Shown here: positions 8,682 through 17,064 of the stretch, in pieces
Numbering within the stretch: the stretch's first letter is position 1
How the letters are laid out: each line of letters starts with the position of its first letter
Origin: CAVALG01 sp045576295
GTDB lineage: Bacteria; Bacillota; Clostridia; Oscillospirales; Acutalibacteraceae
Direction of reading: 5' to 3'
DNA: 64,000 nt
Assembly: GCA_045576295.1 (NCBI GenBank)
Contig: JAZNGF010000055.1
Coordinates: 1-64,000, forward strand
Notes under the pieces: generated by a model
The model's input: the letters and a program-made list of their open reading frames with translations, nothing else
The model's database searches: none
Told to the model about the DNA's origin: nothing
Position numbers and translations under genes: made by a program

Positions 8682-9692
8682 ATGAAGGAACTTTTAAAAA
8701 AACTGTGTGATATAAACGCCGTTTCGGGCGGGGAAGATGCACTGCGAGAAGCAATACTCGGCGAAATATCGCCTTATTGTGAAGCAAGTGTTGACCCGCT
8801 TGGCAATATAATTGCGTTTAAAAAGGGCAAGAAAAGGCCCAATAAAAAGTTAATGATAGATGCCCATATGGATGAGGTTGGGCTTATAATAATCGGCATT
8901 ACCGAAGGCGGATTCTTACGGTTCGAAACGGTTGGCGGAATCGACGCGGCTGTTTTGCTTTCAAGGTGCGTTAAAATCGGCGAACATTACGGAGTTATAA
9001 CCTCTAAACCCATACATTTACTTGAAAAGGACGAGCGCGATAAACTCCCCCAAATTTCAGAGCTTTTTGTTGATATAGGGGCGAGCAGCAAGAGCGATGC
9101 CGAAAAAATGGTGCAGCCCGGTGATAAGGCCGCTTTTTGCACTGAATTTTGCGAGCTTGGTAACAAGGTAATGGCCAAAGCAATTGACGACAGGGCAGGC
9201 TGTGCGGTTCTTATAAACTTAATCAAAGCCGAAAGTGAATATGATTTTTATGCAACCTTTACGGTTTGCGAAGAAATTGGTTGCACGGGTGCTGCGGCCG
9301 CAACATTCACAGTGAATCCCGATGCGGCGCTGGTTCTTGAAGCCACAACAGCGGCCGACATTGCAGGCGTTCAGGAAAACTCAAAGGTTTGCTGTTTGGG
9401 CGAGGGCGTTGCGGTTTCGTTTATGGACCGTTCAACCCTTTATAATAATTCGCTTTATAACACCGCGCTTGAAACCGCTAAAAAACACGGCATTAAATGC
9501 CAGGTAAAACAGGCAGTGGCAGGCGGGAATAACTCGGGCAAAATTCACACATCGGTGGGCGGTGTTGCAACCTTGGCACTTTCGGTTCCGTGCCGTTATA
9601 TTCATTCGCCATCGTGTGTTGCGAATATTGATGACATTAATTCTTGCTTTAATTTAGCGCAAAAAATGATTGAGGAAATTTGCGGTGATTAA
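8682..9692 (+). CDS. M42 family metallo-aminopeptidase (copy 2)
   Basis: A 336-residue paralogue of the preceding protein. It has DAHMDEVGL, AIDDRAGCA, TVCEEIGCTGA, a Glu in LVLEATTAAD where copy 1 has Asp, and YIHSPS. The Asp/Glu exchange at that metal site suggests a different metal balance or substrate. The ATG at 8682 is chosen over an upstream in-frame codon because GGAG at 8672-8675 sits six bases before it. The gene lies 13 bp after copy 1 and overlaps the next gene. Tandem M42 copies may form mixed or separately specialised oligomers; this is inference. Confidence 0.88.
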   Translation: MKELLKKLCDINAVSGGEDALREAILGEISPYCEASVDPLGNIIAFKKGKKRPNKKLMIDAHMDEVGLIIIGITEGGFLRFETVGGIDAAVLLSRCVKIGEHYGVITSKPIHLLEKDERDKLPQISELFVDIGASSKSDAEKMVQPGDKAAFCTEFCELGNKVMAKAIDDRAGCAVLINLIKAESEYDFYATFTVCEEIGCTGAAAATFTVNPDAALVLEATTAADIAGVQENSKVCCLGEGVAVSFMDRSTLYNNSLYNTALETAKKHGIKCQVKQAVAGGNNSGKIHTSVGGVATLALSVPCRYIHSPSCVANIDDINSCFNLAQKMIEEICGD

Positions 9693-10422
9693 GCTAATCG
9701 AGGGAGAATTTCCGCAGCTTCCGTTTTTCGATGTAATCACGCTAAAGGCAAATTCGCTTTTTAATATTTATGGGGCGTACCCCGATATATTTTTAGCGTG
9801 GTGCCAATATTCAGGTGATGAACCGCTTTCTGTTATTATGCTTTTCGGTGGCGAGGCGGCGGTTTCCTGCGGCAAAAATGCCGATACAGATGAAATTAAA
9901 AACTTTCTAAAATCGCTTGGTATATCTGAATGCTATTGTACCGAAGGGCTTTTGTGTGCAGATGCATCAAGTGTTCTTGAAAAGCACACTGTTATGCAGT
10001 TTGAGAATGAAACTCATGAAAGCATACAAGGTAATATACAAACAGGCATCAACAAGCCTTTTGAAAAAATATACAACATTTTATCTTCGGGGGCTGATGG
10101 TGATATTTCGCTGCCCGCGTTTGAAGACTGGTATGTTGATTTTTCGCACCGCGTTCGCCATAATGCGGCAAGGTATGCTTTAAGCGAAGCATCAGCCGCG
10201 ATTACAACTGCCGAAGTGGAGTGTAACGCGCTTATAGGCGGTGTTGCAACGCTGCCTTCTAAGAGGCGCAGCGGTGGCGGCAAAAGTGTTTTGTTGCGCT
10301 TATGCCGCGGCCTTGAAAGCGAGGGTAAAAACGTGCTTGTTGTTTCATCAGATGCGAACATTGGCTTTTATAAAAAATGTGGATTTAAGGCAGTGGGAAG
10401 CTACTGCAGAATAAAAATTTAA
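9685..10422 (+). CDS. GNAT-family N-acetyltransferase
   Basis: About 245 residues. The C-terminal half carries the GNAT fold: ECNALIGGVATLPSKRRSGG (acetyl-CoA loop, Q/RxxGxG-like), then VLVVSSDANIGFYKKCGF, the usual terminal N-x-x-F-Y-x-x-x-G-F element. The N-terminal half is a poorly conserved lobe, so this is a two-lobed GNAT. The GTG at 9685 is preferred over the TTG at 9670 because GAGG at 9672-9675 then sits nine bases upstream. It overlaps the M42 stop by eight bases, pointing to translational coupling. The substrate is unknown. Confidence 0.75.
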   Translation: MIKLIEGEFPQLPFFDVITLKANSLFNIYGAYPDIFLAWCQYSGDEPLSVIMLFGGEAAVSCGKNADTDEIKNFLKSLGISECYCTEGLLCADASSVLEKHTVMQFENETHESIQGNIQTGINKPFEKIYNILSSGADGDISLPAFEDWYVDFSHRVRHNAARYALSEASAAITTAEVECNALIGGVATLPSKRRSGGGKSVLLRLCRGLESEGKNVLVVSSDANIGFYKKCGFKAVGSYCRIKI

Positions 10423-10439
10423 AATAGTTAGGGAAGAAT

Positions 10440-11711
10440 ATGAGTAGTTTTTTTGATATCGATAACCGACTTTTAGAACTTAATGATAGGGTTATGGAAA
10501 AGTGCGAGGCTGCGTTTAAAAAAATTGAAGCCACAACAAAACATAACCAGCAGAAGGTTTTAAAAAGCTTTATAAATAACGGGGTAAGTGAATCGCATTT
10601 CACCCCGTCAACAGGGTATGGATATGGCGACAGGGGCAGGGAAACCCTTGAAAAGGTTTTTGCCGATTGCATGGGTGCTGAAAGCTCGATTATACGCCAT
10701 AACTTTGCTTCGGGAACACACACAATTACCGTTATGCTTTTTGGCGTTCTTCGCCCGAACGATGAGATTATTAGCATTACAGGCAGGCCTTATGATACTC
10801 TTATTGGAGTTTTAGGAATCGACGGATATTCTGATGGTTCACTTGCCGATTTCGGCATAAAATACGGCCAGATAGACCTTAATAGCGATGGCAGACCTGA
10901 CCTTGAAACGATCGAAAAGGTTATCGCCGAAAGAAAGCCAAAGGTTGCCTACATTCAGCGCTCAAGGGGTTATAGCCTAAGGCCAAGCCTTTCGGTGAAA
11001 GAGATTGCCGAGCTTGCGGGCGTGGTTAAAAAAGTGTCGCCTGCCACCATTGTTATGCTCGATAACTGCTATGGCGAGTTTGTTGAAAAGGAAGAGCCCT
11101 GTGCACACGGCGCGGATATAATGGCGGGTTCGCTTATTAAAAACCCCGGTGGCGGAATTGCGCCCTCGGGTGGATACATATGCGGCCGCGCCGATTTGGT
11201 TGAAAGCTGTTCTTATAGGTTAACAGCACCCGGAGTTGGCGCAGAGGTTGGCGCCACATTGGGGCACACAAGGGAACTTTTTATGGGGCTGTTTAACGCG
11301 CCACACGTTACGGGTGAAGCGCTTAAAACTGCTGTTTTTGCGGCGGCAATGTGCGAAGAATTAGGCTTTGAAACCTCGCCCGCCGTGAACGAGCCAAGGG
11401 CCGATATTATTCAGTGCATTAAACTCGGCTCACCAGATGCGCTTATAGCCTTTTGCCAGGGAATGCAAAGCGGCGCGCCTATTGATTCGTTCGTTGTTCC
11501 CGAACCTTGGGATATGCCGGGGTATACAAATCAGGTTATAATGTCGGCAGGGGCGTTTACTGGAGGTTCATCAATCGAACTTTCGGCCGATGCACCGCTT
11601 CGCGAGCCGTTTGCAGTTTGGATGCAGGGCGGCCTTAATTTCGACAGTGCGCAGATAGGTGTGCTACTTGCGCTTCAAAAAATGCTTGACGAAAACCATA
11701 TTACTCTTTAA
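10440..11711 (+). CDS. Methionine gamma-lyase-family PLP enzyme (YnbB type)
   Basis: A 423-residue fold-type I PLP-dependent protein of the Met_gamma_lyase family (B. subtilis YnbB, once called aluminium resistance protein). Visible features are FTPSTGYGYGDRGRETLE, the segment RHNFASGTHTI, the PLP aspartate region MLDNCYGEF, and the Schiff-base lysine in GSLIKNPGGGIAPSGG. The family is only loosely linked to C-S lyase activity and the true substrate is uncertain. It lies in the murD run, 17 bp after the GNAT gene and 14 bp before the sugar kinase. Confidence 0.85.
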   Translation: MSSFFDIDNRLLELNDRVMEKCEAAFKKIEATTKHNQQKVLKSFINNGVSESHFTPSTGYGYGDRGRETLEKVFADCMGAESSIIRHNFASGTHTITVMLFGVLRPNDEIISITGRPYDTLIGVLGIDGYSDGSLADFGIKYGQIDLNSDGRPDLETIEKVIAERKPKVAYIQRSRGYSLRPSLSVKEIAELAGVVKKVSPATIVMLDNCYGEFVEKEEPCAHGADIMAGSLIKNPGGGIAPSGGYICGRADLVESCSYRLTAPGVGAEVGATLGHTRELFMGLFNAPHVTGEALKTAVFAAAMCEELGFETSPAVNEPRADIIQCIKLGSPDALIAFCQGMQSGAPIDSFVVPEPWDMPGYTNQVIMSAGAFTGGSSIELSADAPLREPFAVWMQGGLNFDSAQIGVLLALQKMLDENHITL

Positions 11712-11725
11712 TAGGTGGGAAACAA

Positions 11726-12631
11726 ATGATCTACACATTAACCTTAAACCCTGCAATAGACTATCTTTTCACGCTCAAAAACCTAAATGTTGGCGGCGTT
11801 AACAGGCCCGTAACCGAAAGGCATGTTCCGGGCGGCAAAGGGCTTAATGTTTCAATAATGCTAACCAGGTTAGGAATTGATAACCGCGCTATAAGCGTGT
11901 GCGGTGGGCCTAATGGTGAAAAGCTTGAAAAAATTGTTGCATCTCACGGGTGCGCTGCCGATTTTTTGCATTTATCGTTTGGCGAAACAAGAATAAATAT
12001 AAAACTTATTGCCGAAGAAGAAACCGAAATTAACACTAAGGGGCCGAGAATTACAATCCCTGAATCAGATATGCTTTTAAGAAAAATCAGCACCATAACC
12101 CAAAACGATATTTTGGTGGTTTCGGGCAGTGTTCCAACATGTGAAGATGATAAGCTGTTTGAACACATTTTATCGGTTGCGGGTGAAAACGGTGTTAAGC
12201 TTGTGGTTGATGCCGCGGGCGACCTTTTAAAGAAATCTCTTAAATACAAGCCTTCGCTTATAAAGCCTAATAATATTGAGCTTGGCGAGATTTTCGGCGT
12301 TCAGATAAACGACCTTAACGATTGCATTAAATATTCGAAAAAAATAATAGCTATGGGTGCTTTAAGCGTTCTTTGCTCTTGCGGCGAAAAGGGTGCGGTT
12401 TATGTTACAGCCGATGGCGAAATTTATGCCCAACCTGCATTCAAGGGCAGGGTGGTTGGCTGTGTTGGTTCGGGCGACACATTGCTTGCAGGTTTTCTTG
12501 CCGCACGCGACAGCGGCTATGATTACCGAAAGGCACTGAAATTCGCCGTGGCCGCAGGGTGCGCCACCGCCTTTAGCGACTGGCTGGCAGAACCTGAAGA
12601 TATTAAATCTATACTTGATAATCAAGGTTAA
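11726..12631 (+). CDS. PfkB-family hexose kinase (1-phosphofructokinase-like)
   Basis: A 301-residue ribokinase/PfkB sugar-phosphate kinase. The N-terminus (TLTLNPAIDYLF, then PGGKGLNVSIML) is characteristic of the FruK/LacC subgroup, and the C-terminal signature GCVGSGDTLLAGF carries the catalytic Asp near residue 252. It would phosphorylate fructose-1-phosphate or tagatose-6-phosphate in the cytoplasm. No PTS gene or fru repressor lies nearby, so the substrate is left open. It is 14 bp downstream of the PLP enzyme in the same run. Confidence 0.82.
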   Translation: MIYTLTLNPAIDYLFTLKNLNVGGVNRPVTERHVPGGKGLNVSIMLTRLGIDNRAISVCGGPNGEKLEKIVASHGCAADFLHLSFGETRINIKLIAEEETEINTKGPRITIPESDMLLRKISTITQNDILVVSGSVPTCEDDKLFEHILSVAGENGVKLVVDAAGDLLKKSLKYKPSLIKPNNIELGEIFGVQINDLNDCIKYSKKIIAMGALSVLCSCGEKGAVYVTADGEIYAQPAFKGRVVGCVGSGDTLLAGFLAARDSGYDYRKALKFAVAAGCATAFSDWLAEPEDIKSILDNQG

Positions 12632-12653
12632 TATATATTTGTTGGTGATTAAA

Positions 12654-13598
12654 ATGAAAAAAAGAATTATTTCGATTTTAACCGTGCTTATAATCTGCTT
12701 TACCTCGCTGTGCGTTGGTGTTTCGGCAGAAAGTGAGCCATACTGGGAGAAAAATGCCGTTATAGATAAAGGAATACTAACGCTTACCATTACGCTGCGT
12801 GGTGAGGAAACCATTGCGGGAGGCAGCGTTAGAATAGATTACGATCCGTCGTGCTTAGAATATGTTTGCCCCGAGATTGATTCAAGCAACTGCGAAATTC
12901 GCGATGAAGATTGGCTTGGTGTTAAAAGGGGTAACATTAACGGGCACACTCAGGCGGGAATGTTTATAACCAACTTTTTCTCGGCAAGGGCTCAAAAGCC
13001 GGGCTCAATTTTATGTAAAGTTGAGTTTAAAATTAAAGAGGGCAAAACGGTGGGTAACCTTAACTTAACCGAAGATTTGTTGGTTGATTATAACGCCGAG
13101 GTTGCGGGAATTACAACACCGATAAACATAACCTGCAAACATAAATATAAAGAATATTCGGGTGGCGAAAAATACTGCTTGTATTGCGGCAGTGAGCAAA
13201 GCACCGCAGGAGATAATGGCACGGCAGTTGTGCACCTGCATAATTTCACGCCCGATCCTTCAAAAAATGTTCCTGCGAGCTGCAAGTCAGAGGGTAAAAT
13301 AACAGAAAAATGTGTTGCTTGCGGCCAAACAAGAGAGGCTACCGCGCCCGTAACAGAGCACAACTTTGTGGTAGCTGCAGGTGCTGCCGGCGCGCCAAGC
13401 TGCACAGCAAAAGGGGTTATAACCTCACACTGTGCAACCTGCGGCGAAGTTAAGGAAGAAAGTGCGCACGCAAAAGGGCACGAATTTTTTGAAGACACAT
13501 CACTCAGCCGCGAATCCACAAGCACCGATAAGGGGCAAAGGGGTTATGCTTGCACAAGCTGCGGCGAAGTTATAATAATAGAATTACCTAAGCTTTAA
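12654..13598 (+). CDS. Secreted protein with cohesin-like domain and CxxCG repeats
   Basis: A 314-residue exported protein. Residues 1-27 are a clear signal peptide (KKR, hydrophobic core, VSAES). Residues about 33-160 look like a cohesin/CBM-type beta sandwich: GGSVRIDYDPSCLEYV, then GSILCKVEFKIKEGK. The rest holds repeated short zinc-ribbon-like units with Cys pairs (CLYCGS, CVACGQ, CATCGE, CTSCGE) joined by H-x-F segments. The same kind of CxxC unit occurs in the dockerin protein at 54770-58930. No sortase or SLH anchor is seen. The start at 12654 places the signal peptide at the N-terminus; its ribosome site is weak. The cohesin call rests on pattern only. Confidence 0.65.
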   Translation: MKKRIISILTVLIICFTSLCVGVSAESEPYWEKNAVIDKGILTLTITLRGEETIAGGSVRIDYDPSCLEYVCPEIDSSNCEIRDEDWLGVKRGNINGHTQAGMFITNFFSARAQKPGSILCKVEFKIKEGKTVGNLNLTEDLLVDYNAEVAGITTPINITCKHKYKEYSGGEKYCLYCGSEQSTAGDNGTAVVHLHNFTPDPSKNVPASCKSEGKITEKCVACGQTREATAPVTEHNFVVAAGAAGAPSCTAKGVITSHCATCGEVKEESAHAKGHEFFEDTSLSRESTSTDKGQRGYACTSCGEVIIIELPKL

Positions 13599-13618
13599 AA
13601 CAATTTGGGGGTATTGAT

Positions 13619-14485
13619 ATGGATGCAACATTAGTAGTTATGGCGGCAGGAATGGGCAGCCGTTTTGGCGGGCTTAAACAGGTTGAGCCTGTGGGCCCAG
13701 CAGGCCAAGCAATGATTGATTTTTCGGTGTATGACGCGGCTGCTGCAGGCTTTAACAAGGTTGTTTTTGTTATTAAGCACGCCATTGAAGCAGAATTTAA
13801 AGAGCTTGTTGGCAAAAGGCTCGAAAAGGTGATTGACGTTGAGTATGTTTTTCAGGAAACCGATAATCTGCCAAGCGGTTTTGTTTGCCCTGAAGAACGT
13901 GTAAAACCGTGGGGCACGGGGCACGCAGTGCTTTGCTGTAAGGATATTGTTAAAACACCTTTCGCCGTTATAAATGCCGATGATTTTTACGGCAAACACG
14001 CATACCGCCAGGTTATTGAACAGCTTAAAGACAACAACTACTGTATGGTTGGTTTCAAACTCCAAAACACCGTTACCGATAACGGCTATGTTTCAAGGGG
14101 TGTATGCGTTACCGAAGATGGTTTTTTAAAGGGCGTAACCGAGCACACCAAAATTAACGGAAATTGTGTGTGCGTTACAGAGAATGGAGAAACTAAGCTT
14201 TCACCCGACACAGTTGTTTCAATGAACTTCTGGGGCTTTACCCCCGATATTTTCGAGCACCTTGAAAAGGGTTTTAAAGAGTTTTTAGAGAAAAATATTA
14301 ACGCCGAAAAGGCAGAATTTTACCTGCCGGCAGTTGTTGATGAGCTTATAAAAAGCGGCAAAAAGCAGGTGAAGGTTGCCGTGGCAGAAGATAAATGGTA
14401 TGGCGTTACATATAAGGAAGATAAGGAAAACGTAACCCGCGAGATAGGCAAAATGGTGGATGCAGGGTTATATGAAGGAATGTGA
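13619..14485 (+). CDS. Sugar-phosphate nucleotidyltransferase
   Basis: A 288-residue NTP-transferase (GT-A-like fold). It starts with the nucleotide loop VVMAAGMGSRFGGLKQ, then has the WGTGHAVL segment and the metal-binding VINADDFYG. It would activate a sugar-1-phosphate with UTP or a similar NTP for wall or surface glycan synthesis. It lacks the length and motifs of GlmU or typical GalU, so no specific symbol is given. GGGGG lies eight bases upstream of the ATG. Confidence 0.8.
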   Translation: MDATLVVMAAGMGSRFGGLKQVEPVGPAGQAMIDFSVYDAAAAGFNKVVFVIKHAIEAEFKELVGKRLEKVIDVEYVFQETDNLPSGFVCPEERVKPWGTGHAVLCCKDIVKTPFAVINADDFYGKHAYRQVIEQLKDNNYCMVGFKLQNTVTDNGYVSRGVCVTEDGFLKGVTEHTKINGNCVCVTENGETKLSPDTVVSMNFWGFTPDIFEHLEKGFKEFLEKNINAEKAEFYLPAVVDELIKSGKKQVKVAVAEDKWYGVTYKEDKENVTREIGKMVDAGLYEGM

Positions 14486-14489
14486 TTTT

Positions 14490-15044
14490 ATGAAATTAGA
14501 AGAAATAACAAAGCAGTGCGCAGCCGCGGCCGAAGAACTTATAAATGTGGCAGGGCTAAAAAAAGGCAATGTTGTTATAATTGGTTGTTCTTCAAGCGAA
14601 ATAGCGGGTGAGAAAATAGGCACTCTTAAAAGCCCCGAAATCGCGAATGCAGTGTATGCAGGGCTTTACCCTGTGTTCAGTGCGCGCGGCATTTATATGG
14701 CGGCGCAGTGCTGTGAACATCTTAACCGCGCGGTTATTATTGAAGCCGAGTGCGCTGAGAAGCTTTACCTTGATGAGGTTAATGTTGTTCCGCAACCGTC
14801 GGCGGGGGGCAGCTTTGCGGCCGAGGTTTATAAAAACTATAAAGGCGCAGTAGCGGTGGAAAAAATTAAGGCTCACGCAGGGCTCGACATTGGCGACACT
14901 TTAATTGGAATGCATTTGAAAGAGGTTGCAGTTCCTGTAAGGCTTGCGCTTAAAAAAATAGGTTGCGCTAACCTTGTTGCGGCGAGAACCCGCCCAAAAT
15001 TTATTGGCGGCGAAAGGGCTGTTTACAATGCAGAAAAACTCTGA
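14490..15044 (+). CDS. UPF0340/YwlG family protein (TIGR01440)
   Basis: A protein of about 184 residues matching the YwlG family of unknown function: LEEITKQCAAAAEELI, VVIIGCSSSEIAGEKIG, AAQCCEHLNRA and DIGDTLIGMH, ending near RPKFIGGERAVYN. The ATG at 14490 has AAGGA at 14475-14479 and follows the stop of the nucleotidyltransferase closely. An in-frame ATG at 14472 is an alternative. Conserved Cys and His (CCEH) suggest a nucleotide or metal site, but no activity is established. Confidence 0.85.
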   Translation: MKLEEITKQCAAAAEELINVAGLKKGNVVIIGCSSSEIAGEKIGTLKSPEIANAVYAGLYPVFSARGIYMAAQCCEHLNRAVIIEAECAEKLYLDEVNVVPQPSAGGSFAAEVYKNYKGAVAVEKIKAHAGLDIGDTLIGMHLKEVAVPVRLALKKIGCANLVAARTRPKFIGGERAVYNAEKL

Positions 15045-15222
15045 TAAAGGTTTTGTGAAATTCACAAAGGCCGAAGCAATTGTGCTGGGAGTTTGCCTTT
15101 TAGCGGTAGCGCTTCTTTTGGTACTAAACAGGTACCGCCCAAGAAATGATTACGCAAAGGCAGAAAGTTACAGCCAAACTGAACTGCAAAGTGAGGCAAC
15201 AACCGAAGATCATTACAACTAA
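15028..15222 (+). CDS. Small single-pass membrane protein
   Basis: A 64-residue frame starting inside the ywlG end (17-bp overlap). It has a charged N-terminus (MQKNSDKGFVKFTK), one strong transmembrane helix (IVLGVCLLAVALLLVL) and a polar tail rich in Ser, Thr and Glu. Not recognised. The overlap and hydrophobic design argue that it is real. It closes the murD run; 15223-15321 shows no gene or strong terminator. Confidence 0.55.
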   Translation: MQKNSDKGFVKFTKAEAIVLGVCLLAVALLLVLNRYRPRNDYAKAESYSQTELQSEATTEDHYN

Positions 15223-15321
15223 TAAAAAGAGATATTAGTTGAAAAACTCAAAGGCTACACTAAACGTTTGCAAATAGCGCAAAATTACGCGTAAAATCAC
15301 CATAAAAACTCCAATTTTGTG

Positions 15322-15350
15322 TTGACTGAGTTTGAGTTTTGTTATATAAT
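15322..15350 (+). promoter_or_regulatory. Sigma-A promoter of guaB
   Basis: TTGACT (15322-15327), a 17-bp spacer and TATAAT (15345-15350), 38 bp before the guaB ATG. Confidence 0.8.
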
Positions 15351-15387
15351 TTATTTTAAATATTATGCTAAAGTGGGGGAATTCGAA

Positions 15388-16902
15388 ATGGCAACATATA
15401 TTAATGAACCATCACATACATTTAACGAATATTTACTAATTCCGGGTTATTCATCAAAGGAATGCGTTCCTACAAACGTAAGCCTTAAAACCCCGGTTGT
15501 TAGGTATAAAAAGGGCGAAGAACCCTCACTTACTATGAATATTCCGCTTGTGTCTGCTATAATGCAGTCGGTATCGGGCGACCGTTTGGCAGTTGCTCTT
15601 GCTAAAGAAGGCGGCATTTCGTTCATTTACGGTGCACAAACTATTGAATCTCAGGCGGCTATGGTTGCCCGCGCTAAAAACTATAAGGCAGGCTTTGTTA
15701 CAAGTGATTCAAACATTTCACCTGAAGATACCCTTGCCGAAATTTTAGCACTTAAAGAAAAAACAGGCCATTCAACCGTTGCCGTTACAGACAACGGAAC
15801 AGCCGAAGGCAAACTTGTTGGTATCGTTACAGGCAGAGATTATCGTGTTAGCCGCATGTCGCTCGACACAAAGGTTAAAGAATTTATGACTCCGCTTGAT
15901 AAGCTCGTTTGCGCAAAACTCGGCACAACACTTAAAGAAGCTAACGATATTATTTGGGATAACAAGCTTAATTCTTTACCCATTGTTGATGATGAGGGCA
16001 AACTTTGCTATTTCGTGTTCAGAAAAGACTATGAACAGCACAAAGAAAACCCCACTGAACTTTTAGATAAAGATAAAAGGTATGTTGTGGGCGCAGGTAT
16101 CAACACTCGCGACTATGCCGAGCGTATCCCGGCGTTAGTTGAAGCAGGCGCGGATGTTCTTTGCATAGATTCATCAGAAGGTTTTTCAGAATGGCAGAAG
16201 ATGACTATCGACTGGGTTAGAGAACACTATGGAGATAGCGTTAAAATTGGCGCAGGTAACGTTGTTGATGCTGAAGGCTTTAGATTCTTGGCTGACTGCG
16301 GAGCCGACTTTATTAAGGTTGGTATCGGCGGCGGTTCAATTTGTATCACCCGCGAAACAAAGGGTATTGGCCGCGGCCAGGCAACAGCACTTATTGATGT
16401 TTGCGCCGAACGCGACCGTTATTTTGAAGAAACAGGTATTTATGTTCCTGTTTGTTCTGATGGTGGCATCGTTCACGATTATCATATGACCTTAGCGCTT
16501 GCAATGGGAGCCGATTTCTTAATGCTCGGCCGTTATTTTGCAAGATTTGAAGAAAGCCCAACATCAAAATTCAGCATTAACGGCAACTTCGTTAAGGAAT
16601 ATTGGGGCGAAGGTTCAAACCGTGCCCGCAACTGGCAAAGATACGACCTTGGCGGCGCAGGCAAACTTTCATTTGAAGAGGGCGTTGATTCCTACGTTCC
16701 TTATGCGGGATATTTGAAAGATAACGTTCAACTCTCGCTCAGCAAGGTTAAGTCAACAATGTGCAACTGCGGTGCGCTTTCAATCCCCGAACTTCAAAAG
16801 AAGGCAAAACTCACCCTTGTTTCTGCAACAAGTATTGTTGAAGGCGGCGCACACGACGTTATTCAAAAAGATACTGCAAAGGGATTCGGCGGTAATAAAT
16901 AA
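15388..16902 (+). CDS. guaB: IMP dehydrogenase, Tritrichomonas-type
   Basis: Catalyses the NAD-dependent oxidation of IMP to XMP, the committed step of GMP synthesis. The 504-residue protein has a catalytic barrel split by a CBS pair (about residues 100-215, VTDNGTAEGKLVGIVTGRD). The active-site loop GIGGGSICITRETKGIG puts the nucleophile at Cys319. The flap holds the catalytic Arg in GEGSNRARNWQRYD, and GGAHDVIQKD lies near the end. From memory the sequence, including Cys319 numbering and SICITRE instead of the common SICTTR, follows the unusual IMPDH of the protist Tritrichomonas foetus closely. GTGGGGGA precedes ATG 15388. The gene is monocistronic, with its own promoter and terminator. 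Confidence 0.93.
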   Translation: MATYINEPSHTFNEYLLIPGYSSKECVPTNVSLKTPVVRYKKGEEPSLTMNIPLVSAIMQSVSGDRLAVALAKEGGISFIYGAQTIESQAAMVARAKNYKAGFVTSDSNISPEDTLAEILALKEKTGHSTVAVTDNGTAEGKLVGIVTGRDYRVSRMSLDTKVKEFMTPLDKLVCAKLGTTLKEANDIIWDNKLNSLPIVDDEGKLCYFVFRKDYEQHKENPTELLDKDKRYVVGAGINTRDYAERIPALVEAGADVLCIDSSEGFSEWQKMTIDWVREHYGDSVKIGAGNVVDAEGFRFLADCGADFIKVGIGGGSICITRETKGIGRGQATALIDVCAERDRYFEETGIYVPVCSDGGIVHDYHMTLALAMGADFLMLGRYFARFEESPTSKFSINGNFVKEYWGEGSNRARNWQRYDLGGAGKLSFEEGVDSYVPYAGYLKDNVQLSLSKVKSTMCNCGALSIPELQKKAKLTLVSATSIVEGGAHDVIQKDTAKGFGGNK

Positions 16903-16913
16903 TTAAACTAATA

Positions 16914-16954
16914 AAACAAGCACTCGCCTATCGCGTAATGTTCTTAGCGGAGTT
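16914..16954. repeat. Left inverted repeat flanking the R-M genes
   Basis: Pairs with 19091-19132 in inverted orientation. The outer 11 bases (AAACAAGCACTC, counting one edge base) and the inner 22 bases (16933-16954, GCGTAATGTTCTTAGCGGAG plus TT) match, with a diverged 7-8 base centre. It lies between the guaB stop and its terminator. Confidence 0.8.
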
Positions 16955-16957
16955 TCT

Positions 16958-16995
16958 ACAGAAGGTTGTAAATCTACAACCTTCTGTTTTTTTGT
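16958..16995 (+). terminator. Rho-independent terminator after guaB
   Basis: ACAGAAGGTTGTA, AATC loop, TACAACCTTCTGT (a perfect 13-bp stem at 16958-16987), then a run of T. It lies inside the left inverted repeat relative to the R-M genes. Confidence 0.9.
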
Positions 16996-17006
16996 TTTGA
17001 AACTTC

Positions 17007-17035
17007 TTGAATAGGTACTGATAGTGTGATATAAT
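17007..17035 (+). promoter_or_regulatory. Promoter of the R-M operon
   Basis: TTGAAT (17007-17012), a 17-bp spacer and TATAAT (17030-17035), 29 bp before the methyltransferase ATG. No controller (C) protein or obvious operator is seen. Confidence 0.7.
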
Positions 17036-17064
17036 TAAACAAATCTATATTTAAGAGGTATGAA

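Noticed and set aside
11726..12631. Firm fruK assignment
   Set aside because: No fructose PTS gene or FruR-type regulator is adjacent, so the PfkB substrate is left open.
12654..13598. Zinc-finger regulator
   Set aside because: The CxxCG units follow a signal peptide and a beta-sandwich, so the protein is exported and not a DNA-binding factor.
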